Shown here: positions 10,536 through 20,329 of the stretch, in pieces | How the letters are laid out: every line of letters starts with the position of its first letter | Position numbering within the stretch: the first letter of the stretch is position 1 | NCBI GenBank assembly: GCA_903632075.3 | Contig: CAHIKZ030005577.1 | Span: forward strand, 1,346,001 to 1,410,000 | Direction: 5' to 3' | Source: Acanthosepion pharaonis | Taxonomy: Eukaryota; Mollusca; Cephalopoda; Sepiida; Sepiidae | DNA length: 64,000 nt | Notes under the pieces: model-generated | Told to the model about the DNA's origin: nothing | Databases searched by the model: none | What the model saw: only the letters and a program-made list of their open reading frames with translations | Translations under genes and position numbers: made by a program

Positions 10536-10673
10536 CAGTGTAACCCGGATATAAGAGAGTTGTCGGGACCGGAGAAGAAGTCTCTTATATCCGGGTGTTG
10601 GTCTATATGTATACATTAACACAGGCTCTAATTTGGGACCAGAGAAAATCTCTCTTATATCCGGGTTATACTG
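10536..10673. mobile_element. Palindromic MITE (pogo/Tigger-like ends), copy 1
   Basis: 138 bp flanked by TA on both sides (10534-10535 and 10674-10675). Termini are CAGTGTAACCCGGATATAAG and its near reverse complement. The interior repeats the TCTTATATCCGGGT motif, so the whole element can fold on itself. A second copy in inverse orientation is at 59955-60090. TA duplication and CAGT.. ends fit the Tc1/mariner/pogo group. Confidence 0.75.
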
Positions 10674-10679
10674 TATAAA

Positions 10680-12030
10680 CAAATATTTCCCTATTATATT
10701 CCAACTCTTATATGTGCGAAAAGTGATAAACATTCGTAATACATTATAACATCATTAGATAAATTTAAATATGCATAACACAACATATATTTATACAGTT
10801 CACTACACTACATTAGAACTTGTTTTTTTTATAGACTACTACTTGAAAGGTGATGAGGCTATAGGTGTCACATGACTTGATGCTAAATAAATAAGTAGAT
10901 AGATACTGATTTACTGCTATTAAATATCTTTAAGCCCTTACTCCAAATTTTTATGCAATATCTTAACTATGAAGTCCAGTGGAACAATAAACCTACTTTT
11001 AACCTCTTTAGTATTATTAAATTTAAAATATATTTTTGTTATATAGGAAAAAAGTGTCGCTGCCGACACTTCAGTTTTAACATAGATCACTGGTATGCAA
11101 ACACAGGTAATCCCATTATTGAATTAAGTAGATCATGTGACCATAGAGGAAACACATATATAGAAAGTCATTTGACATCTAGATTGATTGCTATTCTACT
11201 CTATCACTATTACCACTATTCTCTATACTATTTCTCTATTCAGATCACTATACAGATTACTATTTGAGTGAGTATTATCAAGCAAGTACTATTAGTGCGA
11301 GTGTTATTGGAAGGTGTCTGACACCAGTATTGTTCTATGGTGTACTATAGTTGTATCTGTGATTACAAAGTCTTTACTACAACAAGCATTACGAAAGTGA
11401 CAACGAGTATTTGTTGGTATCACAAAAACTTTATGGAATAAATTTCACTTTTAATGTATAGAAGTAAAACATGTATTTGTTGATGTCATAAAATTATTTA
11501 TTTTCATACTTTAAATCATGATATATTTGCATTAATGCATTTTTGTTGCTTTTCATTCGTTTTCAGGTGGGAAAAACTTTACCTATTTTTAACTAATAAT
11601 TAATAAAACATATACTTATTATTTTGGAAAAGACAACATGATTGTAATCCAGAAGATAAAAAATTCTACTAAGAGTATTTTCATAAGAAAAATCAATGCT
11701 AAAGCAAATTCGTGTGCTGTACAGTTTTCTGAAAATAAAGTAGTTTATTCTTTCTAATGCCTTAACTAGTTTTATTCCATAAGCATTTGCTGACAATCAA
11801 TGGTTGAATCCATTGTCCAAGACGAAAAGCATTGGTTGAGTATACAACAGCAAAACTGCTCTATCTATAACTGCAAGGAAAACACCAATTCAAATAAAAC
11901 AATGTGTAATCATGATATATAATTCTTTGGGTAACTTCACGAAACTTAATTATCTGCCCTCCACTTAACGAGAATTTATGTTGCTACTACTTAAGAGTCT
12001 GTCTATATTTCTGAGATGAGGTATTATGTA
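10680..12030. other. Non-coding AT-rich DNA with two small palindromes
   Basis: No gene recognised. Two GC-containing palindromes stand out: AAGTGTCG-CTGC-CGACACTT near 11051-11070 and GGTGTCTGACACC near 11312. A 'CACATATATAGAAAG' TATA-like stretch lies between them. A short mobile element is possible but unproven. Confidence 0.4.
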
Positions 12031-12334
12031 CAGTATTTACATTAGTTGGACTATTGTCCTCATCTTTGTCATCATATTTATCACAACGTTTCGGCTGTTG
12101 TACGCTCCGGCCTTCTTCAGGTGGTTGGAATTTCGAACGAAACCCTTTATTTCGATCACTGGGGTAGACTGTTCTAGTTCCACGTGCCATGTTTGATGGA
12201 TGTCAGTTATCAGTTATCTCCTGCTAATTTTCCCTCTGAAAGTTCTCCACTGCCACCCAGGTCTGAACTCTTCTTTGGGTCTGTCACTGGATCTAACCAA
12301 CGCCTTTATCCATGCCATGTGTCCTTGAGGACAT
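12031..12334 (-). mobile_element. tRNA-SINE (R3 family)
   Basis: The minus strand runs from an 'AGGACACATGGCATGGATAAAG'-like head (A box), through GTGACAGACCC, to a conserved body (GATAACTGATAACTGACATC) and a tail with CTGAAGAAGGCC..GGCCG..AACG and TTTATCACAACG-like blocks. Other copies: 12588-12693 (tail), 14419-14720, 57731-58527 (tail) and 58529-58799. The open frame at 12184-12576 crosses this element and is not a gene. Confidence 0.65.
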
Positions 12335-12587
12335 CTGGGTATGAACTTCTGAGTATTATAAACCTAATGTTTTCAGCATCTTTTTTACCAGTGCTCATAT
12401 TGCAATTTTGCTGTTATCATTGCATGTCTTTACCAGAGTTCATATTGCAACTTTGTTATCATTGCTTTTCTCTGGCACTCCTTATTACTGGTTCCCATAT
12501 TGTATTTATTTCTATGCTTGGTTGGCTCAGGAGATTTTTGTGGCCTAGCATATGTGCTGATTCCTTAAGTTTATGAATTTTCCAATG

Positions 12588-12693
12588 GTGTTCCCTGAAG
12601 AAGGCCAGAGCGTACAACGGCCGAAACGTTGTGACAAATATGGCGACAAAGATGAGGACAATAGTCCGACTAATGTAAATACTGATACTACTT
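12588..12693 (+). mobile_element. R3 SINE tail fragment
   Basis: Contains CTGAAGAAGGCC, the GGCCGAAACG motif and the 'TATGGCGACAAAGATGAGGA' block shared with the other R3 tails. No head. Confidence 0.6.
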
Positions 12694-12699
12694 AAGTTA

Positions 12700-13326
12700 A
12701 CTTATCCACCCACAAGGAAAAAAAAATGGAGGGTTTTTAAAAAAAAAAATTTTCGTAGATTAGCATCCATGAGACTTTAACTACATTTGTCAGAATCTAA
12801 AAATATTGAGTTATCATTTTAGAAATGAGTGAGGGGGGGGGTTCCTGTTCATAATATAGTGTTGAATCAATCTTTGGCTTCTTAAAGAGTTAACTATACT
12901 TTGTTTTTATTTATAAATTTCAAATTGCTTACAACATTGATAACAGCATACTACTGTTGATATCCTTTTTCCTAATTCATAATAGTAGGCAGTTATCAAT
13001 GCGTGCACAGTTTTAAACTTGACATTTGTAAATAAAAATAAAGTACAGGTAACTCCTTAAGAAACCTGGGATTGATTTGACACTATATAATAGAACTTCC
13101 ACTTCTAAAATGGTAGAAATAAATCCTTTGCAATTCTAACAGATGTGGGCAGATTGAGAGACTCATTTTCTATGGTTTAACAACCCATTACAGGTTATTT
13201 AAAGCCAGAAAATATTTCTTGATAATAAGAATTTTGTTTTGGAGATAATAATGATTTAGTGATACAAGTTTTACTAATTAACTCGTAGCTGGGGTTGGGG
13301 AAAAGAGGCGAATCCATACATTTTCC
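12700..13326. other. Non-coding DNA
   Basis: A-rich tract near 12735, a G run near 12832, otherwise featureless. No gene seen. Confidence 0.5.
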
Positions 13327-13427
13327 CTAAGGGTCTCTGCGTGTAAGTGAAGAGAACGAACCCAACAGGAATTGGAACTCAGATTAACAATTCTGTGCCA
13401 TTATCCATAATACCATCCACAGATCCT
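13327..13427 (-). mobile_element. tRNA-SINE head fragment
   Basis: The minus strand reads ATCTGTGGATGGTATTATGG then CTGAGTTCCAATTCC, homologous to the tRNA-like parts at 8110-8211 and 22209-22300. There is no 5S-like sequence upstream of it. Confidence 0.6.
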
Positions 13428-13627
13428 GGCATTATTTCTTTACATTCTCTTTTTGGCAGAATCAAGGTGACAGCCCAAATCTTATGATTCTGGCAAATCA
13501 GTATAAAGGGACAAAAGGTTCTCTAAACGATCAAAAGAGCATTGCATTAGTTCTAATTGTAAGTTCTTAGAACATGAATATAAAATTATGCTTATAAATA
13601 AGCAATCTAATAAATTCATTTTCATCG

Positions 13628-13990
13628 GGAGGCACAGTGGAGTAGTGAATAGCGGCTCAGATTGAGGAATCGGAGAGATGAGTTTGAATTCCACTCGAAT
13701 TCATAACATTTACTTACATGCTAATACCCTTGGGAAAGGTATGAATCCTCTTCTTCTTCCCCCCAGCATGGATAAATAGCAGGACAGACTGGGTTCTATA
13801 GCCTTGGATGGCTAGTGGTCTAGGAGAAGGACAACTCTGAATTCAAAAGCTGCAGAGGGGCATTTGGGGATATAGTGCTCCAGGTCTCTATATTCGGCCC
13901 TCCAAAAAGTGTGGTTGGTTCTGCACAAAACCTTCACCACTATAATCAAATCATATATGCTGGTGTCTGGGCTGTCAGTTGCCTTCATTT
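13628..13990 (+). mobile_element. tRNA-SINE, near full length
   Basis: Head GGGAGGCACAGTGGAGTAG (A box) with GAGTTTGAATTCCAC (B box) 45 bp later, then a body with CCTTGGGAAAGGTATGAATCC. The same body block is at 22308-22330. A second body piece lies at about 14040-14215. Spurious open frames occur on both strands. Confidence 0.68.
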
Positions 13991-14039
13991 TTTTAATTGG
14001 ATTTTATAAGTACCATAACGGATATCAACATGAAAAGTA

Positions 14040-14215
14040 GAATTGAGAAGCCGGGCCTGTTGGGCTCACTTTTGTATAAAAGCTCTTGGGGAAAAACAGG
14101 AATCCATCACTTCTCACTCTAGCTAGGGGATGAAAATAACAAGGTAGACTGGATCGGAAACTGCTCTGAATTCAAAACCATGGAGAAGGCAATAGGAAAA
14201 CAGTTGATTATATTT
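14040..14215 (+). mobile_element. tRNA-SINE body fragment
   Basis: Resembles 13735-13860: CTTGGGGAAAAACAGGAATC, GGTAGACTGGATCGG and CTCTGAATTCAAAACC. No tRNA-like head. Confidence 0.45.
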
Positions 14216-14418
14216 CCAAAGAAGTTATAGCATATATGTGTATATTTATTTATTTTTGCCTACTGGCTTGAATATTCAAGAAATCTTATTAGAGATATAG
14301 AAAAATATGTGCAATATGCAATGATAATCACAAAAAAATAGCAATATGAAAAAATGGTAAAAAATGGTTGCTGAAGACATTAGGTTTGTAATACCCAGAA
14401 ATTCATACCCAGATATCC

Positions 14419-14720
14419 TCAAGGACACATAGCACAGTGGATAAAGACATTAGTTAGATCCAGTAACAGGACACCAAAAAAAGTGTGAGTTCAATACCCG
14501 GTTAAGGCAGTGGAGAACATTGTGAGGGGAATTAACAGGAGATAACTGATAACTGACATCCATTAAACATGTCACGAACTAGAACAGTCTACACCAGTGA
14601 GTGAAATAAAGGTTTCAGTTTAACATTCCAACCACCTGAAAAAGGCTGGAGCGTACAACAGCTGAAACATTGTAATATGGCGACAAAGATGAGAACAATA
14701 GTTCAAATAATGTAATATAG
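14419..14720 (+). mobile_element. R3 tRNA-SINE, near full length
   Basis: Head with CACATAGCACAGTGGATAAAG (A-box like) and GTGAGTTCAATACCCGG (B-box like), body with GATAACTGATAACTGACATC and tail with CTGAAAAAGGCTG..CAGCTGAAACATTG. Best head-to-tail R3 copy in the window. Confidence 0.68.
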
Positions 14721-15010
14721 ACAGATAATCCAATAGATTTATCTTTATTGCTTAAATGTTATTTTTTTTCATATTTGTGCAGACAATCCAATTTATGTAT
14801 CTACTCAAATATGACCATCCACTAACGATAATGTTGAAAGTGATCAAATTTGTTGGATTAATAAATTGAAAAATTCATTATTTCTTTAGAAAATTGATTT
14901 TTTTTGTACATTTGAATATAAAACTGAGCAGATATGAAAATTTTGATGTCTATGATGAGAAGGATTTCACTTAAAGGCACTATTCAGACTTGCCTGATTG
15001 GCAAAATTTC

Positions 15011-15110
15011 TTTGTAGCACAGTCGGTTGGAGCACGTCAGATCTAACTGTCCTCTTTGCTCAGGGGATGCATGTTCAAATACTGCCAGAGAGCATATATT
15101 TTTATTTAAT
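15011..15110 (+). mobile_element. tRNA-like SINE head flanked by a direct repeat
   Basis: GTAGCACAGTCGGTTGGAGC is a strong A box and CATGTTCAAATACTG a B box. The flanks 14800-14895 and 15140-15245 are similar to each other (ATCCACTAA.AATAATG, GTTGGATTAATAAATT), so the SINE lies between two copies of an older duplicated segment. No intact tRNA fold was evident. Confidence 0.5.
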
Positions 15111-16455
15111 AAGATTTCTCAAATATTCAGGATGGCAGACAAAAATAAATATGGGTATCCACTAAAAATAATGTCTACAGTGATAAAATCTGTTGGATTA
15201 ATAAATTTAAAAAAAAAAAAACCCAAAAAACATTACTTCTTTAGATAAATACTGAAGCATCACCCCCCCCCCAAAAAAAATCATGGGGAATAGGGTCCTA
15301 AAAATTGTAGGACCACACCAACTGACTAATTTGACCACCATTTCTCTTCTGGGCTGAGTCAGTGTTTAAAGTGGGAATTGCATATATGAGGGTGGCCCAA
15401 AAAGTTCATAGGGGTAATGCTAGAACTGTGAAATCTTGCATGCATTAATTTTAACTCTTCTTATTAATAACTGCATTGTTTATTTCCAGATAAATTGGCA
15501 TCTGACTGGTCAAAGAAGACTTCAAAAGTAACTAGTCGTAACTTCTCTTTGAAATGGACAAATTTAGCATTGTAGTGTTATCAAGTACCCACAGAAAAAG
15601 GGTTTAACCCCCAAGAACATCCATACTGACATGGTTGCTAAAGTAGGGGATAGACACTCCAGATTTATCAACAGTGCAAAAGTGGGCAGGTGAATCTAAG
15701 AAGAGAAGGGAGAGTCTTGCAACTACCACCACCAAAGAAAACATTGATTGTTCACACCACATGGTGATGGGTAACAGGTGATTGACTATAAATTAAATAG
15801 CCAATGCTATTAGCATATCTCATGAAAGAGTTGAGAATATTCTGCACAATGAACTTGGCATGATGAAGGTGTCTGCTCGGTGGGTTTCTTGTCTACTGAC
15901 GCTGATTAAAAGCACACCAGGCTGAGCACATCACAGAAAAATCCAACATTGAGGTAGATCTAGTTGGTTTTCTTGAACATTTCCTATCCCAAGATAAGTG
16001 TTGGGTTCATCACTTTGAACCAAAGACAAAGAGACAATCCATGCAGTGGAATCACCCGTCTTCAACTGCTCCAAAGAAAGCCAAGATCATGTCGTCTGCA
16101 AGGAAAGTGATGGCCTCAGATTTTTGGATGCGAAAAGAATTGTGTTTATTGACTATCTTCAAAAGGGTCATCCTATCAATGGAGAGTACTATACTATATC
16201 AACTTTTTGAGGCAGTTATGAAAGGCTGTTAAGACCAAACCCCCAAAAACTGATGAAAAGGGTCTTATTTCATCAAGACAATGTTCCAGCACACAAGTCC
16301 TTCGTTTCAGTGGCTGCTGTGTGTAACTGTGGCTTTGAACTGGTTGATCACCCTTCCTATTCTCTTATCATCAGTTTCTCAGAAAAAAAAAACAAAAAAA
16401 AAAAAACTCTTGGCTGTGTTGATGATGATGTCATATCGTCTCTTAATGATTAGCT

Positions 16456-16587
16456 TGGTTTGGTTTGTTTTACGGCATATCAACCTCAATATTTTATTTC
16501 ATGCTGACAAAATTTTTATTGCTGGTAATATTTTTTTTCAAAAATCTATTTCTGGTAATAATTTTCTTTCAAATATATATCAATGAT

Positions 16588-16624
<37 letters not shown>

Positions 16625-17336
16625 AATATATATATATATATATTTTTTTTATATATATATATATATATTTTTTTATTCAAAAATGTATAGCTAGTATATA
16701 TATCCAAAATATATATATATATTTTTTTTTATCCAAAAATGTATTGCTGGTAATATATATTTTTTTTTATCCAAAAATGTATTGCTGGTAATATATATTT
16801 TTTTTTATCCAAAAATGTATTGCTGGTAATATATATTTTTTTTATCCAAAAATGTATTGCTGGTAATAATTTTTTTTACAAAGTATTTCTGGTATTAAAA
16901 CATATTTTTACACTTTTATAGTGTTTTGACCCAAGTTTGTTAGTTAACTATTTGCCCATAGTTGGGACCCTACAGGTGCTACCACCCCGGGTCAGGGGTG
17001 GACCTGGCAATACCAGCAATTAAGAGGTGGTTCCATGCTCCTCAAAACCTTGTGATCAGAGGCCTTGCTGTTGGATGTAGTCTAGCGTCTTACCCAGGAT
17101 GCAGACGTAGTCTAGCGTCTTACCCAGGATGCAGACGTAGTCTAGCGTCTTACCCAGGATGCAGACGTAGTCTAGCGTCTTACCCAGGATGCAGACGTAG
17201 TCTAGCGTCTTACCCAGGATGCAGACGTAGTCTAGCGTCTTACCCAGGATGCAGACGTAGTCTAGCGTCTTACCCAGGATGCAGACGTAGTCTAGCGTCT
17301 TACCCAGGATGCAGACGTAGTTTATTGGGCTGTTGA
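16456..17336 (+). repeat. R1 repeat nested in mariner
   Basis: Interrupts the transposase reading between 'VISSLND' and 'VEDIFDQQDEQ'. It starts with GGTTTGGTTTG and ACGGCATATCAACC, has several 'ATTGCTGGTAATA' units separated by T and TA tracts (16588-16860), then the conserved GGTGGACCTGGCAATACC part and a minisatellite tail. Same family as 38434-38803. Confidence 0.65.
17077..17316. repeat. 30-bp minisatellite, 8 identical units
   Basis: Eight perfect tandem copies of a 30-bp unit beginning GTAGTCTAGCGTCTTACC, followed by a partial ninth. The unit length is a multiple of three and stop-free on both strands, which produces two artificial open frames. The same unit occurs once at 8075 and about twice at 38745-38795 in other R1 copies. 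Identity of the units points to recent expansion. Confidence 0.97.
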
Positions 17337-17509
17337 GGACATTTTTGACCAACAGGATGAACAGTCTTCTTTGAATAGTCAGATGTCAGTTTACCAGGAA
17401 AGAAACACTTCAGCTATTAATAAGAAGAGTTGAAATTAATGCATGCAAGAATTCACAGCTCTAGCATCACACCTTAATAATCAGTGTATGAACTTTTCAC
17501 AGCCTTGTA

Positions 17510-17951
17510 TTTTTAAGGCAGAAAATTAGCTGAGCTAACTGATGCTTTTTTAATAACTTAATCATAATTTAAAATAGATTTTATTCATTATTTTTTTACT
17601 TTCAACAACATACCTAATTTTTCATCTTTGTGTAGCAAAATTGGTTAAAAGTTAATTTTACTGTCATTCTTAGCACATTCACTGACATTTTCTTTCAACA
17701 GACAAAACGCTTTATATGATAATCCCAAATTGTCTTTTCATATCCATTGGTCTAGAGTTAATAATAGAAAAGTTACTGGTCCATTTAGTAATATTTTTAT
17801 GTTGCTTCTTTCAATAAATAAATTAAAAGTTATTTCTAACTTTCTACAATTGTGTATGGGCTAAGTCAGATGTTAAGCTTTAAAGATTGGTAACAGTCTG
17901 CTAATTTGGAACACTTTAGGTCAGTCTGACCTCCTCATGTTGCCAAAGCAA

Positions 17952-18008
<57 letters not shown>

Positions 18009-18091
18009 TTACAATAAACGTGCAATCAATTTACAAATACATGAATTATTCATACAAAACTAATGCAAAGGTTAATGATTTAAATGGCAAG
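17510..18091. other. Non-coding DNA with (TA)n
   Basis: A TA microsatellite occupies about 17954-18002. No gene recognised. Confidence 0.6.
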
Positions 18092-18311
18092 ACATCCATC
18101 TTGCAAACGATTCAAATAGTACACAAAAACCTCTAAACAGTGGATACAATACACATATTTGATGTCCTCTTATTACTAAGAGAAAAAAACCAAGAACAAC
18201 ATCTATTATATACCTGACGATGTCTCAGGTCTTGTACCAGAAATTTATATAAACAAGGTTGCATAACGGATTTAGAGGTTTTTGTGTACTATTTGAAGGC
18301 AAGATGGATGT
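18092..18311. repeat. Inverted repeat, ~42-bp arms
   Basis: Left arm 18092-18137 and right arm 18270-18311 are reverse complements except for a 5-bp indel; both contain AGTACACAAAAACCTCTAAA on one strand. The ~130-bp spacer holds CCTGACGATGTCTCAGG. Possibly a MITE or retroelement tail; no target duplication was identified. Confidence 0.7.
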
Positions 18312-18490
18312 ATATTTAAATATTAATATTAGTTTTGTATATATGTATATATATATATATATATATATAATTATAAAAGTTATTGGCCAGAGTTGAATTA
18401 GACCTGAAACAATAGTATGAAAAATATTAGACCTGGAAACAATAGTATTAAAAAATAAAATTAAAATTAAACATGCAGAGCATTTAAATT

Positions 18491-18530
18491 TAAAAATTAG
18501 GAGATCAGTCGGCTGATCTCCTAATTTTTA
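18491..18530. repeat. Perfect hairpin, 18-bp arms
   Basis: Arms TAAAAATTAGGAGATCAG and its exact reverse complement flank a TCGG tetraloop. There is no T run immediately after and no adjacent gene, so a role as terminator is not supported. Confidence 0.85.
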
Positions 18531-18539
18531 AAAATATAT

Positions 18540-19350
18540 GATTTTCAAAGTTCCATTTGGATGTATATTTTTAAATTTGAATATTGTGTAAATACTGATC
18601 TACACAATTCACAAAATATGATTTCTCTTCTGTATAGTATTCTCATCTTTCTTTTTAAAACTGGAATTTTCTGTAAATGCTGATCCACACACTTGATAAG
18701 AAAATGCTTTCCCTCCAGTCATTTCAAATGTACAATTTTAGACCTGAATTAAGTGTGTTTATACAATGATACAAAAATTTGTAGATGATCAATTACATTT
18801 ATTAATGAGGAATAAATAATTTTTGATGAATTATTTTAAATACAGTGATTATTTTATTCAAATATATTGCTTTTTTCATATTATATGAGTGGCTTAAGTA
18901 AGAATGAGAATAACAAATATTTAAGGCATATATTACCCCACTGGTCACAGCTGCTGTTACTTGTTTTCATTCCTTTCTGTCATTCTCTACCCCACACAAC
19001 CAAAAATGTAGTATTCTTAGTGTTGTTGCTTGGTGATGCTTTTTTTTTTATCTTCACAGCCATCGCATGTCAACATCAAGCTGGGAGCTTGGGATTCTGC
19101 GGAGATTTCAGGTGTGAAATTCTTGCAGCCATGGTAACGCCTTTGCTGAAAATTAATTTCAAAGCACAGACCAACAAACTATGTTGAAACCTAACAATGG
19201 GTTTAATGATAACTGTAGAATTTAAAAGTATATAGGGAGTAAAGAACTATTAATCATTGAGGGTCTTTCATCAAAAAAGTTATTCTAGCAGTAATTTGTA
19301 ATAAATGGAGAGAACTCAGAGCAGCAAGTGAAAGAGGATTAAAACCTGGA
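18540..19350. other. Unassigned DNA with 106-codon open frame
   Basis: 18600-18720 contains two stretches resembling minus-strand zinc-finger spacer sequence (CTGATCCACACACTTGA, GAAAATGCT), so it may be a decayed finger fragment like the gene at 24541-25818. The open frame 18867-19187 has no recognised domain, although it holds a hydrophobic stretch; I do not call it a gene. Confidence 0.3.
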
Positions 19351-19355
19351 CAGCC

Positions 19356-19598
19356 TATCTTGTCATCTGTTCTGTCTTCCCTAGTCTTTGTATCTTGTCA
19401 TCTGTTCTGTCTGCCCTAGTCTCTGTATTTGTCATCTGTTCTGTCTGCCCATCTGTATCTTGTCATCTGTTCTGTCTGCCCTAGTCTTTGTATCTTGTCA
19501 TCTGTTCTGTCTGCCCTAGTCTTTGTATCTTGTCATCTGTTCTGTCTGCCCTAGTCTTTGTATCTTGTCATCTGTTCTGTCTGCCCTAGTCTTTGTAT
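19356..19598. repeat. 35-bp tandem repeat
   Basis: About seven units of TATCTTGTCATCTGTTCTGT plus CTGCCCTAGTCTTTG, with one 30-bp unit around 19426. Low divergence. Confidence 0.95.
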
Positions 19599-19599
19599 T

Positions 19600-20329
19600 G
19601 GCTGGTTTATCTAAGAATTGCACAAATCTCTGGCACCGATTTATTGCATGCTTTTTGATATCATAACCTCTTCATTTGAAAACCAAATGAGTCTTGCAAA
19701 TGCTTCATTCCAAAAGCCTCCACCTTGGTCTTGGTAAGCTATAAACAGGTTTGATAGAATTTTAAGTAAAATGTTGCAAGAATTTTGCTTTGGAATATGA
19801 GTAATTTCAGATCATAAATCTTGTCATATGGATGCAATTGGGTAGGTTGGGGAAGATCTAGTCTTACTAAATGTTAATAAATTCTGTTTGGTTTACTTCA
19901 GGTTCAAATCCTCCCAGAGATTTCTCCGCACTCATTTTATGGCTTCTAATTATTATTTTTAATTCATTCTTTCTTTCCTATTTCTCTTTAACGGCTTCTT
20001 CAGTCTTCTGAGTTTTCTCACAGTTTCGCCTTTATTATTCCCTGCATTCTTATGCATTAAAATATTGAACCAGGATGCCATCCTATTATAACTTTCATAT
20101 AGTAAAATATTAAACCAGCATTACCACCCTGTTATATCCTTCATGTAAGTAAAACACTCCATCAGAGTTACCCCCCTTACCATATACTTGCCCATTAATT
20201 GATACAAAATCTTGGAATAAGTAATTCCAGTCATCATTCAAACATTATCAATAAATGAACTGATATAAAACAATAAACATAGATTTTCATACAATTTCTT
20301 TCATTTGTTCGAGAAGGAAAAATAGGTAA
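19600..20329. other. Non-coding DNA
   Basis: Pyrimidine-rich and AT-rich; a short internal duplication 'AAAATATT.AACCAG' near 20057 and 20105. No gene recognised. Confidence 0.5.

Larger units (their letters stand above)
15589..17397 (+). pseudogene. mariner transposase pseudogene
   Basis: Fragments in several frames match the mariner (DD34D) transposase: ENIDCVHHMV- and RVENILHNELGMMKVSAR-like text near 15740-15880, CWVHHFEP near 15998, the block MQWNHPSSTAPKKAKIMSSA at 16041, VLFHQDN.PAHKS near 16260, and a C-terminal VEDIFDQQDEQ after the R1 insertion near 17330. The first two catalytic aspartates are recognisable; the third lies in a degraded poly-A stretch and is not seen. Multiple stops and frameshifts make it non-functional. 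The family cuts and pastes DNA at TA sites. Confidence 0.75.
15387..17507 (+). mobile_element. mariner element with long TIRs, invaded by R1
   Basis: Flanked by TA (15385-15386 and 17508-17509). The left end (GGTGGCCCAAAAAGTTCATA) and the reverse complement of the right end align for roughly 150 bp, including GATGCTAGARCTGTGAAWTC-, TTGCATGCATTAATTT- and CAAAGAAGACT-type blocks, with a ~13-bp insertion in the right arm. Removing the R1 insertion (about 16456-17336) leaves ~1.24 kb, the usual mariner size. It encodes a decayed transposase. Confidence 0.75.

Noticed and set aside
12184..12576. 130-codon plus-strand frame with hydrophobic stretches
   Set aside because: Overlaps an R3 SINE on the opposite strand and shows no domain.
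16962..17336. Long plus- and minus-strand open frames with a repeated decapeptide
   Set aside because: They read through the 30-bp minisatellite, whose unit has no stop in these frames and a length divisible by three. No start context or domain supports a gene.
18210..18250. Second hammerhead candidate (CTGACGA..GAAAT)
   Set aside because: No plausible stem II closing on GAAA and no cleavage triplet with stem I.
18491..18530. Rho-independent-type terminator
   Set aside because: Hairpin lacks a following T run and the DNA is eukaryotic; no transcript ends here by sequence evidence.
18867..19187. 106-codon frame with a hydrophobic segment
   Set aside because: No homology recognised, no conserved features and no neighbouring gene structure; length is compatible with chance.
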